From Actinomycetes bacterium (GTDB taxonomy: Bacteria; Actinomycetota; Acidimicrobiia; Acidimicrobiales; Ilumatobacteraceae): a DNA stretch of 64,000 bases. A program made the position numbers and the translations under genes. Shown piece by piece: positions 7,976 to 16,700 of this stretch; the first letter of the stretch is position 1, and each line of letters starts with the position of its first letter. The notes beneath the pieces were generated by a model. That model was not told the DNA's origin, searched no databases, and saw only the letters and a list, made by a program, of their open reading frames with translations. The stretch spans positions 62,001 through 126,000 of the forward strand of contig JAIOPC010000014.1 of the NCBI GenBank assembly GCA_021414085.1, written 5' to 3'.

Positions 7976-8377
7976 TCAGGCGGCGCCGGGCCGACCGGTC
8001 GGCGGGTCGTTGCGCAACGTGAAGCCAAACGCGTCAGCGGCACCGGCGACATCCCCACGTCGCGCCGCTGCGGCCGAACCCATCGAGCGCGTCGCGAGAT
8101 CGGGCATGTCGTCCCACTCGATGCTTACGTCCCGCGGGTCGTCGGTTCCGACTCGCAGCGGCAACGCGTCGCCGATCAGTGGCGTCTTTGCGAGCGGGAC
8201 GTCGTCGACGACGTCGGTCTCGAACGCCGCCACGCCCTCAAGCTCGACGCGCATGCGCACCGTGTGCTCGACATCTCGTTTGCCGGTCTGTCGCGCGCCG
8301 CGCTTGGTCGGCCCGATCGAGATCACGACGCCGCGACCTTGAGTGCCGTTGGACTTGCGCTTCCCAAACAGACCCAT
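7976..8377 (-). CDS. Hypothetical protein
   Basis: 133 residues, soluble. It starts MGLFGKRKSNG and has a beta-rich centre (VVISIGPTKRGARQ, TVRMRVELEGVAAFETDV, LIGDALPLRVG) that looks like a small OB-like or barrel domain for a secreted or surface-associated protein, but no signal peptide is seen. The C-terminal third is Ala/Gly/Arg rich and probably disordered. No family recognised and no conserved neighbour; it is convergent with the PPOX gene and precedes the tRNA. Confidence 0.65.
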   Translation of the reverse strand: MGLFGKRKSNGTQGRGVVISIGPTKRGARQTGKRDVEHTVRMRVELEGVAAFETDVVDDVPLAKTPLIGDALPLRVGTDDPRDVSIEWDDMPDLATRSMGSAAAARRGDVAGAADAFGFTLRNDPPTGRPGAA

Positions 8378-8498
8378 GTGCTTGAGGGTACACGCCCCGA
8401 ACTCGGCGATCTAGCTCGGACACGCGCACGGTCTACGGTCCCGACTGCGCTCGCTCGGTAGCCTTTCGCGAAGCCGCACGCAGGTGTGTTGCGGCCAG

Positions 8499-8571
8499 GC
8501 CCTTGTAGCTCAGTGGATAGAGCAACGGTTTCCTAAACCGCAGGTCGCATGTTCGATTCATGCCAAGGGCG
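8499..8571 (+). tRNA. tRNA-Arg (anticodon CCT)
   Basis: Full cloverleaf: acceptor GCCCTTG/CAAGGGC, D-arm GCTC/GAGC, anticodon loop TTCCTAA with CCT at 8532-8534, T-arm GCATG-TTCGATT-CATGC, discriminator G. The first anticodon-stem pair is an A.C mismatch. CCA is not encoded. Anticodon CCT reads AGG (Arg). The 3' half is duplicated at 11760-11802. Confidence 0.95.
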
Positions 8572-8572
8572 C
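8530..8572 (+). repeat. Left copy of 43-bp att-like direct repeat (within tRNA-Arg)
   Basis: Positions 8530-8572 are identical to 11760-11802. The repeat runs from the anticodon loop to one base beyond the tRNA 3' end, exactly the type of segment used by tyrosine integrases. This copy is inside the intact tRNA gene. Directly after it the acceptor-end sequence (AAGGGCGC) recurs twice more within 35 bp, at about 8579-8586 and 8593-8600, possibly traces of earlier events. Confidence 0.85.
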
Positions 8573-8677
8573 TTTGTCAAGGGCGCGCTGCCAAGGGCGC
8601 GTTCAACGACACGGGTCGGGCAAAGGGGTGTGCTGCCGTGGCTCAAACTGAGAGCGCGGACAGTGAGGACGGCGTTG

Positions 8678-9241
8678 TCAGTCGGTCCCGCGGAAGAAGC
8701 CGGTCGCTTTGGCGGCGGATCTGAGCTTGTCGGGGTAGCCGGGGCCAAGTGTTGCGGAGACATCTTCGAGTTTGAGTTCGATGTTGCAGTTGGCGCACAC
8801 GACTCGAGTGGTGGTGTTGTGATCGCAGGTGTCGTGATGGAGCACGATGGGCGGACCGTCGGGGCCGGAGAGCCAGACGTCCGACCAAGTGGCCATCGCA
8901 GTGACGACTTTCCAATAGTCGCGACCCATGTCGGTGACGATGTAATCGTACCGTTCGGGGCGGTCTTGGTACTTGCGGCGTTCGAGGAGCCCGGTCTCGA
9001 CGATGCTGTTGAGGCGTCGGGTGAGGACGTTGCGGCTCATGCCGAGGCTGTGCTGGAACTGATCGAAGCGGGTGAGCCCGTAGAACGCATCGCGCATGAT
9101 CAGTGGCGTCCAGCGGTCCCCGGTGACAGCGAGGGCGCGGGCGATCGAGCAAGGCCAGCGGGAGATGTCAGGTCGGGTCATTCCGTCTGGTGCTGAGGAG
9201 GTCGGCGCATCTCTGGAAAGTCTAGGCGACGCTGTGGTCAC
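8678..9241 (-). CDS. HxlR-family winged-helix transcriptional regulator
   Basis: 187 residues. The HxlR core runs from about 25 to 125: WPCSIARALAVTGDRWTPLI, then LTRFDQFQHSLGMSRNVLTR (recognition helix) and the wing RPERYDYIVTDMGRDYW. A C-terminal extension has a CDHN...CANC cluster that could bind a metal or serve as redox switch. The start at GTG 9241 is backed by AGGA eight bases upstream; an inner ATG at 9181 lacks one. The protein diverges from the molybdopterin oxidoreductase and a 9-bp inverted repeat lies between them, so it probably controls both. HxlR proteins often sense aldehydes, quinones or other electrophiles. Confidence 0.9.
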   Translation of the reverse strand: MTTASPRLSRDAPTSSAPDGMTRPDISRWPCSIARALAVTGDRWTPLIMRDAFYGLTRFDQFQHSLGMSRNVLTRRLNSIVETGLLERRKYQDRPERYDYIVTDMGRDYWKVVTAMATWSDVWLSGPDGPPIVLHHDTCDHNTTTRVVCANCNIELKLEDVSATLGPGYPDKLRSAAKATGFFRGTD

Positions 9242-9242
9242 A

Positions 9243-9265
9243 GTCAGTTCCTATTGGGAACTGAC
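9243..9265. promoter_or_regulatory. Inverted repeat, probable HxlR operator
   Basis: GTCAGTTCC-TATTG-GGAACTGAC is a perfect 9-bp inverted repeat with a 5-bp spacer, one base from the HxlR start codon and about 60 bp before the oxidoreductase start. Position and symmetry fit the binding site of the dimeric HxlR regulator and would allow control of both genes. Confidence 0.7.
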
Positions 9266-9327
9266 ATGGTATGGTCCGGCCTGTGTGCGGCGGCACGCCG
9301 ACCAACTTCCGATCGACGGAGCAACCC

Positions 9328-11592
9328 ATGACCACCGAGCCATTGATGTTTCACAAGACGGCGTGCATTTTGTGCGAATCCAACTGCGGCATCGAGGTAC
9401 GGCTCGATGGTCGCACGTTCGAACGCATCCGCGGCAACAAGGACCACGTCGGCTCCAAGGGGTACACCTGCGAAAAGGCGTTACGTCTCGACTACTACCA
9501 GAACACCCGCGACCGCTTGACGTTGCCGATGCGTCGCCGCGCCGACGGGACCCACGAACAGGTGTCGTGGGAGACCGCGATCGCCGAGGTCGCCGAACGG
9601 CTTGCCGCCGTCCGCAACACGCAGGGTGGCGCCTCGATCTTCCGGTATGGCACCGGCGGACAAGGCAACCACCTCGGCGGCGTGTACGGCGACGCGCTCA
9701 GCAACGCCCTCGGAGTGCGCTACCGATCCAACGCCCTCGCGCAGGAGAAGACCGGACAGGCCTACGTCGAAGGTCGCCTCTACCGTGCCCACACCCGTGG
9801 CGACTGGGGACAAACCGAGGTCGCCGTCTTCCTCGGCAAGAACCCGTGGATGAGTCACGGCCTTCCTGAAGCGCGGCGGGTGCTCAAGGAGATCGCTGGC
9901 GACCCCGAACGTTCGATGGTCGTGATCGACCCTCGTCGAACCAAGACCGCGGAGCTCGCCGATTACTTCCTGCAGGTCAAGCCAGGCACCGATGCTTACT
10001 GTCTTGCGGCGATCGTCGCGGTCCTCGTGCGCGACGAACTCGTCGATGGCACGTTTCTCGATACGCATGTCGTCGACGTCGAACCCGTCCTCGACGCGAT
10101 CGGTCGCGTCCCGATCTCCGAATTCGCCCAACGATGCGGGGTCGCGCTGCCGGACATCGAAGCCGTCGCGCACCGCATCGGCCGATCGCAGTCGGTCGCG
10201 ATCTTCGAAGACATCGGCGTCGAGCAAGCGCCCCACTCGACGCTGGTGTCGTACCTGCAGCGTCTGATCTGGATCCTGCGCGGCAGCTTCGCGAAACCCG
10301 GTGGCATGAACCCGGTGACCTCGCTGTTTCCGACCGGCAAGCGACCTGCCGGCGAGCGACGCGCCAGCTACACGCCGGTCACCGGTGCCGAGATCATCAC
10401 GGGCCTGATTCCGTGCAACTCGATCGCCGACGAGGTCCTCACGGATCATCCGGACCGGTTGCGGGCGATGATCATCGAGAGCTCGAACCCCGTGCACTCG
10501 CTCGCCGGCTCGGCCCGGTTCCGTGAAGCGATGGCAGCACTTGAGTTCAGTGTCGTGTTCGATGTCGTCATGACCGAGACCGGTCGTCTCGCCGACTACG
10601 TCCTGCCGTCGTCGAGCCAGTTCGAGAAGCCCGAAGCCGTCTTCTTCAACTTCGAGTTCCCCAACAACGTGTTTTCGCTCCGCAAGCCGGTGCTGGAACC
10701 GCTCCCGGGCGTCATCGCCGAACCCGAGATCCACGCCCGCCTCATCGAAGCGCTCGGCGCGCTCGACGACACCGACATCGCTCCCCTTCGTTTGGCTGCC
10801 GACGCCGGTCGCGCAGCGTTCGCGGCTGCCTTCGCCGCGGCGATTGGGAACAAGCCCGCACTCGCCAAGGTCGGCGCAGCACTGCTGTACCGCACCCTCG
10901 GCCCAACGCTGCCAGACGGCCTTGCCGGAGCGGCCGCGTTGTGGTTCCCGATGCAGCTATGCGCCGCCGCCTACCCCGAGGCGGTCGAACGAGGCGGCAT
11001 CCAGCCCGGCCCCACCGGCCTCGGCGACGCCCTCTTCGACGCAGTACTCGCGAGTGATGACGGCGTGGTCTTCACGAGTCACCGATACGAGGACGCGTGG
11101 GACCTCATCGGCTTCGAGGACGGCAAGATCCACGTCACCATCGCCGTCCTCATTGACGAGCTCGACGCATTGCGTAACGCTCCCACGTCATACACGACTG
11201 AGGACTTCCCCTACGTTCTGTCTGCCGGGGAGCGGCGGTCGTTCTCCGCCAACACCATCATCCGCAACCCGAACTGGCGAAAAAAGGACGTGGACGGGGC
11301 CCTCGCCATCGGCCCGCACGACGCCATGGCACTCGGCGTCGAAGACGGCGACCGCATCCGACTCACCACCGCCGCAGGCGCGGCAGAGCCGATCATCATG
11401 ATTGACGAAGCGATGCAAGCGGGCCACATCAGCCTGCCCAACGGCTACGGACTCAGCTACCCCGACGAACACGGAGAGCACCACACCGTCGGCGTCGCAC
11501 CCAACGAGCTCACATCCCTCGACTGGAAAGACACCATCGCCGGCACGCCGTGGCACAAGCATGTGCCAGCACGCCTTGAACGACTCGCCTGA
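9328..11592 (+). CDS. Molybdopterin-dependent oxidoreductase (DMSO reductase superfamily)
   Basis: 754 residues. The N-terminal 4Fe-4S motif is CILCESNCGI plus a downstream Cys in KGYTCEKALRLDYY (about 12-60). The bis-MGD core follows (VSWETAIAEVAERL, RYGTGGQGNHLGG, IDPRRTKTAELADYFL, KPGTDAYCL, LPSSSQFEKPEAVF). The dinucleotide-binding domain is C-terminal (about 625-750: NPNWRKKDVDGALAIG, ISLPNGYGLSYP). No twin-arginine signal, so cytoplasmic. The region around LAQEKTGQAYVEGR where formate dehydrogenases carry a catalytic Cys/Sec has none, so it is not a classical formate dehydrogenase; substrate unknown. The start at 9328 has GGAG upstream; earlier in-frame starts overlap the operator. It is the main cargo between the two tRNA-derived repeats. 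Confidence 0.88.
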   Translation: MTTEPLMFHKTACILCESNCGIEVRLDGRTFERIRGNKDHVGSKGYTCEKALRLDYYQNTRDRLTLPMRRRADGTHEQVSWETAIAEVAERLAAVRNTQGGASIFRYGTGGQGNHLGGVYGDALSNALGVRYRSNALAQEKTGQAYVEGRLYRAHTRGDWGQTEVAVFLGKNPWMSHGLPEARRVLKEIAGDPERSMVVIDPRRTKTAELADYFLQVKPGTDAYCLAAIVAVLVRDELVDGTFLDTHVVDVEPVLDAIGRVPISEFAQRCGVALPDIEAVAHRIGRSQSVAIFEDIGVEQAPHSTLVSYLQRLIWILRGSFAKPGGMNPVTSLFPTGKRPAGERRASYTPVTGAEIITGLIPCNSIADEVLTDHPDRLRAMIIESSNPVHSLAGSARFREAMAALEFSVVFDVVMTETGRLADYVLPSSSQFEKPEAVFFNFEFPNNVFSLRKPVLEPLPGVIAEPEIHARLIEALGALDDTDIAPLRLAADAGRAAFAAAFAAAIGNKPALAKVGAALLYRTLGPTLPDGLAGAAALWFPMQLCAAAYPEAVERGGIQPGPTGLGDALFDAVLASDDGVVFTSHRYEDAWDLIGFEDGKIHVTIAVLIDELDALRNAPTSYTTEDFPYVLSAGERRSFSANTIIRNPNWRKKDVDGALAIGPHDAMALGVEDGDRIRLTTAAGAAEPIIMIDEAMQAGHISLPNGYGLSYPDEHGEHHTVGVAPNELTSLDWKDTIAGTPWHKHVPARLERLA

Positions 11593-11759
11593 CATTGATG
11601 GCGCCCCGCTCGGCGACGGCGGAGGCGCAAAGCTGTCCATCCACTTGTCCATCTACTGCGCGCTACTGCATGATGCCCAACGAGACAGACGAGGAGAACA
11701 CCGAAGCTGAGCAGGTCAGATGCGATTCAAGGTGACTCGCTGAGACCCACTCGCGCTCA

Positions 11760-11802
11760 TTCCTAAACCGCAGGTCGCATGTTCGATTCATGCCAAGGGC
11801 GC
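11760..11802 (+). repeat. Right copy of the 43-bp att-like repeat (tRNA-Arg 3' fragment)
   Basis: Identical to 8530-8572 over 43 bp. The tRNA 5' half is absent here, so it is not a functional tRNA. The 167 bp between the oxidoreductase stop and this repeat hold no gene I can support. The spacing between copies is 3230 bp. Confidence 0.85.
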
Positions 11803-11831
11803 GGAGTCAGCAGCTGTAAGTAGCGCCGCTG

Positions 11832-12755
11832 TCAGAAGGTCACGTGCGAACCACACGTGACATCGCCTTCGATATGGATCGTGTTTGGCGTCCCACTGGC
11901 CGGCGATTGTTCGACGAGGTCGCCGCTGACGTGTGCATTGTTCTCGAAGAGCACGATGGCGTCGCTGGCCGTGTAGACATATTGATGCGCGACGCCCACA
12001 GGATCTTCAAACGACTCGTACAGGGTGATTGTGCCTGAAGCGTCGAAGGCGAGCTGGTCGTTCTGTCGGAAGTATTCGAAGATGGTCAAGAAAAATGCAA
12101 TCTTCCCGCCGACCGACATGGTGCCAGCAAGGTTCAAAGTGTCGCGCAGGTTGTCCGTGGTGCACTCGACTCGGAACGGGCTGAGGCCACCGTCGATAGC
12201 GCCCTCAAGCGTGTCGCCGCTGAAGACGACGGTTGAAGTGCCGGTGGTCTGGTCGCCGCAATCGATCGAACCTGTGACCTCGGTGATGACCCCAACGGTC
12301 CCCGGGTTGGACTCCGCGGGAGTTGTCTCAACGACCGGCGTATCAATCTGCACGCCTTGCCCGGCATCGAAACTCGTCACGCCGGTGCCTTCGAACGTGC
12401 GCGATGTGTACGTTTCGCCGGCGTTAGACCCAGCGACAACAACCACCTTGTTGTTGGAGACCTCGAGTGAGATGTTCACGTCGCGGTTCACAGAATTCAA
12501 CTGAAGCCGAATGACGGTCGGTCCTTCGAACGTCGGGTAGTTACACAGCACCTGCGCGTTCTTGCCGGCACCGGTAAGCGAGGCGTCGTCGGCATCGCCC
12601 ACAAACTGCAGGTCGGCGGTGCCCATGTCTGCTGCTGGTTCGGTGGTGGGCGTCGACTCTGCAGCCGTGCTATCGGGAGTCGACGAACCCGACCCACCGC
12701 ACGCCGACAAAGCGAAGCAAACCACGAGTGAAGTGCGCAAGGCAGCCCTGTTCAT
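11832..12755 (-). CDS. Secreted lipoprotein of unknown function
   Basis: 307 residues. A short signal peptide ends in lipobox LSAC with Cys19, followed by a Ser/Thr/Pro-rich linker (about 22-45). The rest is predicted beta-rich, with strands such as VIRLQLNSVNRDVNISLEV and a C-terminal TIHIEGDVTCGSHVTF; four cysteines (about 71, 167, 199, 302) could form disulfides outside the cell. No recognised domain. It flanks the right att repeat and transcribes toward it. Confidence 0.8.
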   Translation of the reverse strand: MNRAALRTSLVVCFALSACGGSGSSTPDSTAAESTPTTEPAADMGTADLQFVGDADDASLTGAGKNAQVLCNYPTFEGPTVIRLQLNSVNRDVNISLEVSNNKVVVVAGSNAGETYTSRTFEGTGVTSFDAGQGVQIDTPVVETTPAESNPGTVGVITEVTGSIDCGDQTTGTSTVVFSGDTLEGAIDGGLSPFRVECTTDNLRDTLNLAGTMSVGGKIAFFLTIFEYFRQNDQLAFDASGTITLYESFEDPVGVAHQYVYTASDAIVLFENNAHVSGDLVEQSPASGTPNTIHIEGDVTCGSHVTF

Positions 12756-12977
12756 TCGCGCACCTTACCTTTTGAGCACTCGGCCCAGCGCGGGGTAGAC
12801 CGGTGGCGGGACTTCTCCGACGCGGTGACCGTAGATGGCATCTGCGGCACAGGATGGTCGTTCCCAGAACCTGTCAGCTGAACTGGCACGCCACCCCCTT
12901 TCGCGGGCCACAGTCTCACATAACGGTCGGCGTGCATAGCGGGGTACGGTTCGCAACTGCACCGAAAGGAGTCGTTC

Positions 12978-13391
12978 ATGTCCAACGTTCAGCCAGGTTC
13001 CGGCATTGCTCTCGACAAGGTCCCGGTGCATTTCGCGGCGACAGGTCGCGCGTCCACCATCGACGGGTTCACGTTCGACCCATCGGGGTTCGAGGCTTAC
13101 ATTGCGGCGAACACGTCATCGTCGGATCCGGGTCGGCTTACGTTCGTGGAGCACTCCGCGGAGTCGTGGGGGATGTGGGAGTGCCATCGGGCCGGTGATG
13201 AGCTGGTGATTGTCATCGCCGGCGCGGCGATCTTCATTCAGGAGATTGGTGGGGCCGAAGTACGCACGAGAGTTACCCCCGGGCAGGCCGTGCTCAATCC
13301 TTCCGGAACATGGCACACGGCTGATGTGGAAGTGCCGTTCACCGCGGTCTACCTCACTCCCTGCCCCGGCACAGAGCACCGGCCGAGGTGA
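12978..13391 (+). CDS. Cupin-fold protein
   Basis: 137 residues, single cupin barrel: WGMWECHRAGDELVIVIAG (about 64-82) gives the first motif (H and E as potential metal ligands), and GQAVLNPSGTWHTADVEVP (about 101-119) the second with His112. Likely binds a divalent metal; enzymatic or sensor role unknown. AAAGGAG lies seven bases before the ATG. It is followed by a CoA-binding protein and a deazaflavin reductase-like gene on the same strand with gaps of 76 and 12 bases. Confidence 0.82.
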   Translation: MSNVQPGSGIALDKVPVHFAATGRASTIDGFTFDPSGFEAYIAANTSSSDPGRLTFVEHSAESWGMWECHRAGDELVIVIAGAAIFIQEIGGAEVRTRVTPGQAVLNPSGTWHTADVEVPFTAVYLTPCPGTEHRPR

Positions 13392-13467
13392 CACTTTGCG
13401 CGGGCCCTATGGCACTAGCTCGCGTGTCGTCTGCGCCCCACGATGATAGGTGACAGGAGTGTGTGTA

Positions 13468-13944
13468 ATGAGCACCATCAAGGAAGCAGCTACGACTTTT
13501 CTGGCGAGTAAGCGCATCGCCGTTACAGGTGTGTCACGAGAGGCAGGAAGCCATGGGGGCAACGCTGTTTACAAACGCCTGCGAGACCGCGGTTATGAGG
13601 TCTTCGCCGTTAATCCAAACGCCGACACTGTGGAAGGTGATCGCGCGTATCACCACCTGACCGACATTGCGGGTGGCGTTGATGCCGTCGTCATCGCGAC
13701 GCGACCGGACCAGGCCGACGCGACCATGCGCGAATGCGACGGGCTCGGCGTAAAGCAGGTGTGGATGCACCATGGCCCGGGGCCGGGCAGTGTGTGCGAT
13801 GAGGCGACTGTGTTTGGTCGCAAACACGGCATGACGGTTATTGACGGCGGCTGCCCGCTCATGTTTGATCCCGCAGCCGACGTCGGACACAAGATGATGC
13901 GCTTCGTGTTGACTCGCACCGGCCGAGTCCCCAAGCAGGTGTGA
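13468..13944 (+). CDS. CoA-binding (Rossmann) protein, YccU-type
   Basis: 158 residues forming one CoA-binding Rossmann domain: KRIAVTGVSREAGSHGGNAV (about 15-34), then GYEVFAVNPNADTVEG and AVVIATRPDQADATM, with KQVWMHHGPG and IDGGCPLMFD in the second half. This matches the small stand-alone CoA_binding_2 family whose role is poorly known. The start ATG 13468 has GGAG about nine bases upstream; an earlier GTG-type start would add six residues (TGVCV). Confidence 0.88.
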   Translation: MSTIKEAATTFLASKRIAVTGVSREAGSHGGNAVYKRLRDRGYEVFAVNPNADTVEGDRAYHHLTDIAGGVDAVVIATRPDQADATMRECDGLGVKQVWMHHGPGPGSVCDEATVFGRKHGMTVIDGGCPLMFDPAADVGHKMMRFVLTRTGRVPKQV

Positions 13945-13956
13945 GGTCATTCAAAC

Positions 13957-14430
13957 GTGAGGAAGTTCCCGCTGTCGGATGACGCCGTGCGAGCGATGTA
14001 CGTGGGAGGGCGCGGCAACGCGTCGGCTCGACGCTTCGCGCGGCTGTGGCGGTGGGTGTTCGCAGCTGGGTTCTTTCCGCGACGGTGGGTGACGTTGGAG
14101 GTTGTTGGGCATCGGTCTGGACGGCTGACCAAGTTTCCGCTCGGAATGGCCGATGTGGACAGTCGCTGGTATCTGGTCTCGATGCTCGGCGAGGACTGCA
14201 ACTGGGTGCGCAACGTGCGCGCCGCTGATGGCCGTGTCGTGTTGCGCAGACGGCGCGCACGAAAGTGTCGGCTTGTTGAGGTCCCCGTGGACAAGCGTGC
14301 GCCGATCCTTCGTCGCTACGTGGAGAAGGTGCCCGGAGGGCGCCCGCACATTCCCGTTAGCAAGGGATCACCGCCCGCCGAGTTCGAGGCGATCGCTGCG
14401 TCCTACCCGGTGTTCGAGGTGACTGACTAG
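13957..14430 (+). CDS. Deazaflavin (F420)-dependent nitroreductase-family protein
   Basis: 157 residues. The pattern WVTLEVVGHRSGRLTKFPLG (about 44-63) with W YLVSMLGEDCNWVRNVRA (about 70-88) is characteristic of the Ddn/F420-dependent quinone or nitro reductase family. The usual RSG phosphate/F420 contact and GEDCNWVRN motif are intact. It follows the CoA-binding protein gene by 12 bases and begins with GTG. Its stop codon overlaps that of the convergent TetR gene (shared CTAG). Substrate not deducible. Confidence 0.87.
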   Translation: MRKFPLSDDAVRAMYVGGRGNASARRFARLWRWVFAAGFFPRRWVTLEVVGHRSGRLTKFPLGMADVDSRWYLVSMLGEDCNWVRNVRAADGRVVLRRRRARKCRLVEVPVDKRAPILRRYVEKVPGGRPHIPVSKGSPPAEFEAIAASYPVFEVTD

Positions 14431-15044
14431 CGAGTTCGCGCTCCGCTACGCGCGCCGCTGAGAATCAGTTGCTGGAATCGTCGAACACGATCGTTGGTCT
14501 TGATTGGTTTGCGGCCCTGCAGTTCGTCGAGGTAGTCCAGCTTGGGCTGCAACTCCACGAGACCCTGCATTGTCGACCAGCACAGGTTGGTGACATCGTC
14601 CGCGTCGGCACTGAGGTGTTCGGATCGGATGATCTCGGCAACCACATCGTGAAGGGCGGTGTACGCGCGTAGGCCTGCCGCCATCAGTTCGGGATCCTCC
14701 GGATCGACGATGTCGAGCCGGAACATCACCTGCGCATGGGCTGGACGCTTGGTGGCAAGGGTGACGTACGCCGTGCCCATCGCGATCAACTTCTCAGCAG
14801 GGTCGTTGTGCTTCGCGGCGGCCGCAGTGATTGCTGCGTACAGCGCTTCGAAGCCTTCGATCGCCAACGAAGTCAGTAGTCCGCGCACATCTCCGAAGTG
14901 ATGACCGGGCGCCGCGTGCGACACGCCGGCTCGCCGCGCGACCTCGCGGAGGCTGAAGTTGCCGACTCCCTTTTCGGCGATCACTTCCGCCGCGGCGCAA
15001 CGCAATGCGTTGGGGAGATCGCCGTGGTGATACGGGGTGTGCAC
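14427..15044 (-). CDS. TetR-family transcriptional regulator
   Basis: 205 residues. The N-terminal HTH is clear: HGDLPNALRCAAAEVIAEKG, then FSLREVARRAGVSHAAPGHH and F GDVRGLL (about 8-58). The C-terminal ligand domain is helical. I chose GTG at 15044 (VHTPYHHGDLP), the first plausible start before the HTH; the frame is open further upstream but that part overlaps the divergent MFS gene. It diverges from an EmrB/QacA-type exporter, the standard arrangement for a drug-responsive repressor. I see no strong palindrome in the 99-bp gap. Confidence 0.9.
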   Translation of the reverse strand: MHTPYHHGDLPNALRCAAAEVIAEKGVGNFSLREVARRAGVSHAAPGHHFGDVRGLLTSLAIEGFEALYAAITAAAAKHNDPAEKLIAMGTAYVTLATKRPAHAQVMFRLDIVDPEDPELMAAGLRAYTALHDVVAEIIRSEHLSADADDVTNLCWSTMQGLVELQPKLDYLDELQGRKPIKTNDRVRRFQQLILSGARSGARTR

Positions 15045-15143
15045 ATTGTCACAGTACCCGATTTGATGTTGACGTTGTCTAGATTCGATGTTTACAGTGG
15101 CAACTTGACATCGGAAAGTTTGAGCTGAGGACTGGATAGACGC

Positions 15144-16700
15144 ATGAACACCGCAACCGCCCCCCAGATAGAGGAAACGATCCACCGTCGCCGCTGGGCG
15201 ATTCTCGCGGTGGTCAGCTTGGCGGTCTTCGTGACCGTGCTCGATGGAACCATCGTCAACGTTGCGATTCCGTCGCTCTCGGTCAAACTCGGCGCGTCCA
15301 CACGTCAGCTGCAATGGATCGTCGACGCCTATCTGTTGGTGTTCACCGGGTTGCTGCTTGCCGCCGGCGGCCTCGGCGACCGGTTCGGGCGGAAGAAGGC
15401 GCTGCTGATCGGTCTTGGGTTCTTCGGGGCAACATCGGCCTACGCCGGGTCGGTGGAGAGCGCGAACGCGCTCATCGTTGGGCGAGCACTGATGGGCGTC
15501 GGCGCAGCACTGATCTTCCCCGCAACACTCGCGATTCTCACCAGCGTCTTTCGCGATCCCGCCGAGCGCGCGAAGGCGATCGGTGTGTGGAGTGCATCGT
15601 CGGGTATCGCCGTCGCCGCAGGTCCGATTGCGGGCGGTTGGCTACTCGAGCACTTCTGGTGGGGCTCGGTCTTCTACGTCAACGTGCCAGTCGTCATTAT
15701 CGCCCTCGTCGCGACGTGGGTACTCGTGCCCGAGTCGCGCGACTCGGAGGCACCGCGGCTCGACCTTGCCGGGTTCGCATTGTCGATCCTGGCGATCGGC
15801 GCTCTCGTCTACACCATCATTGAAGCGCCCGAGTGGGGTTGGCTCGACACCAAGACAATCGCGGGCTTCGTCGTGGCGGCGGCACTCGTGACGTGCTTCG
15901 TGGTGGTCGAGAGTCGAGTGGAGCATCCGATGCTGCCGGTAACAATTTTCCGCAATCTGCGCTTCACGGCGGCCAGTGCATCGATCACGGCGGCGTTCTT
16001 CGCGCTCTTCGGTTTCATCTTCCTCATCACGCAGTACTTCCAGTTGGTGCGCGGCTACTCGCCGCTCGCGGCCGGCATTCGCACGCTGCCAGTAGCCACG
16101 GCCATCGCAATCGCCTCGGTGGTCGGCCCACGAATCGTTGAGCGCATCGGCACAACGCGGGTAGTAAGTGGTGGGCTGCTGTCGATGTCGGTTTCGTTTG
16201 TGTGGATCGCGCAATCGGCCGAGGTCGACACGCCGTACCTGATGATCGTCGGCCAGATGATCCTGCTCGGGTTCGGTCTCGGTTTCACCACTGCTCCTGC
16301 GACCGAGTCGATCATGGGGTCGCTGTCCACCGATAAGGCCGGCATCGGTTCCGCCGTCAACGACACCACTCGCGAGCTCGGCGGAACCTTGGGAGTCGCG
16401 ATCGTCGGCAGTGTGTTCAGTTCGATCTACATCAATCAGCTTGATGCCAGCGATTCGTTTGGTCGCTTACCGCAAGAGGTGCAGGCGATCACGAAAGAGT
16501 CGGTCGGGGCAGCGCGTGCAATCGCAGAGCAACTCGGCGGTGATGGTTCCGGCTACCTCGCGACTGTCAACGACGCGTTCCTCTCGGGCCTGCAGGTTGG
16601 TTGCCTAGTCGCTGCCGGAGTCGCTGCGCTCGGTGCCGTCGTTGCTTGGCGATTCCTTCCGGCGCGCGCCGAGGAGCGGGCTGCTCACTCGCTTAAGTAG
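15144..16700 (+). CDS. MFS exporter, DHA2 (14-helix) family
   Basis: 518 residues. N-terminal helix with FVTVLDGTIVNVAIPSL (about 30-46), motif A GLGDRFGRKKAL (about 76-87), and motif C region GIAVAAGPIAGGWLLEHFWW (about 154-173) identify the EmrB/QacA-like DHA2 subfamily. These are proton-driven drug or metabolite exporters in the inner membrane. The adjacent divergent TetR gene probably regulates it. The last 16 bases overlap the 3' end of the convergent GntR gene. Confidence 0.92.
   Translation: MNTATAPQIEETIHRRRWAILAVVSLAVFVTVLDGTIVNVAIPSLSVKLGASTRQLQWIVDAYLLVFTGLLLAAGGLGDRFGRKKALLIGLGFFGATSAYAGSVESANALIVGRALMGVGAALIFPATLAILTSVFRDPAERAKAIGVWSASSGIAVAAGPIAGGWLLEHFWWGSVFYVNVPVVIIALVATWVLVPESRDSEAPRLDLAGFALSILAIGALVYTIIEAPEWGWLDTKTIAGFVVAAALVTCFVVVESRVEHPMLPVTIFRNLRFTAASASITAAFFALFGFIFLITQYFQLVRGYSPLAAGIRTLPVATAIAIASVVGPRIVERIGTTRVVSGGLLSMSVSFVWIAQSAEVDTPYLMIVGQMILLGFGLGFTTAPATESIMGSLSTDKAGIGSAVNDTTRELGGTLGVAIVGSVFSSIYINQLDASDSFGRLPQEVQAITKESVGAARAIAEQLGGDGSGYLATVNDAFLSGLQVGCLVAAGVAALGAVVAWRFLPARAEERAAHSLK

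Noticed and set aside
9481-10734. Long open frame on the minus strand opposite the Mo enzyme
   Set aside because: Low-complexity Asp/Arg/Val composition without motifs; a GC-rich shadow of the real gene.
11760-11802. Second tRNA-Arg gene
   Set aside because: Only the 3' half (anticodon loop to acceptor end) is present; there is no 5' acceptor strand or D-arm.
15045-15143. TetR operator between the TetR and MFS genes
   Set aside because: The best pairing (TTGTCACAGTA against TACAGTGGCAA) is imperfect and 36 bp apart; no convincing operator.
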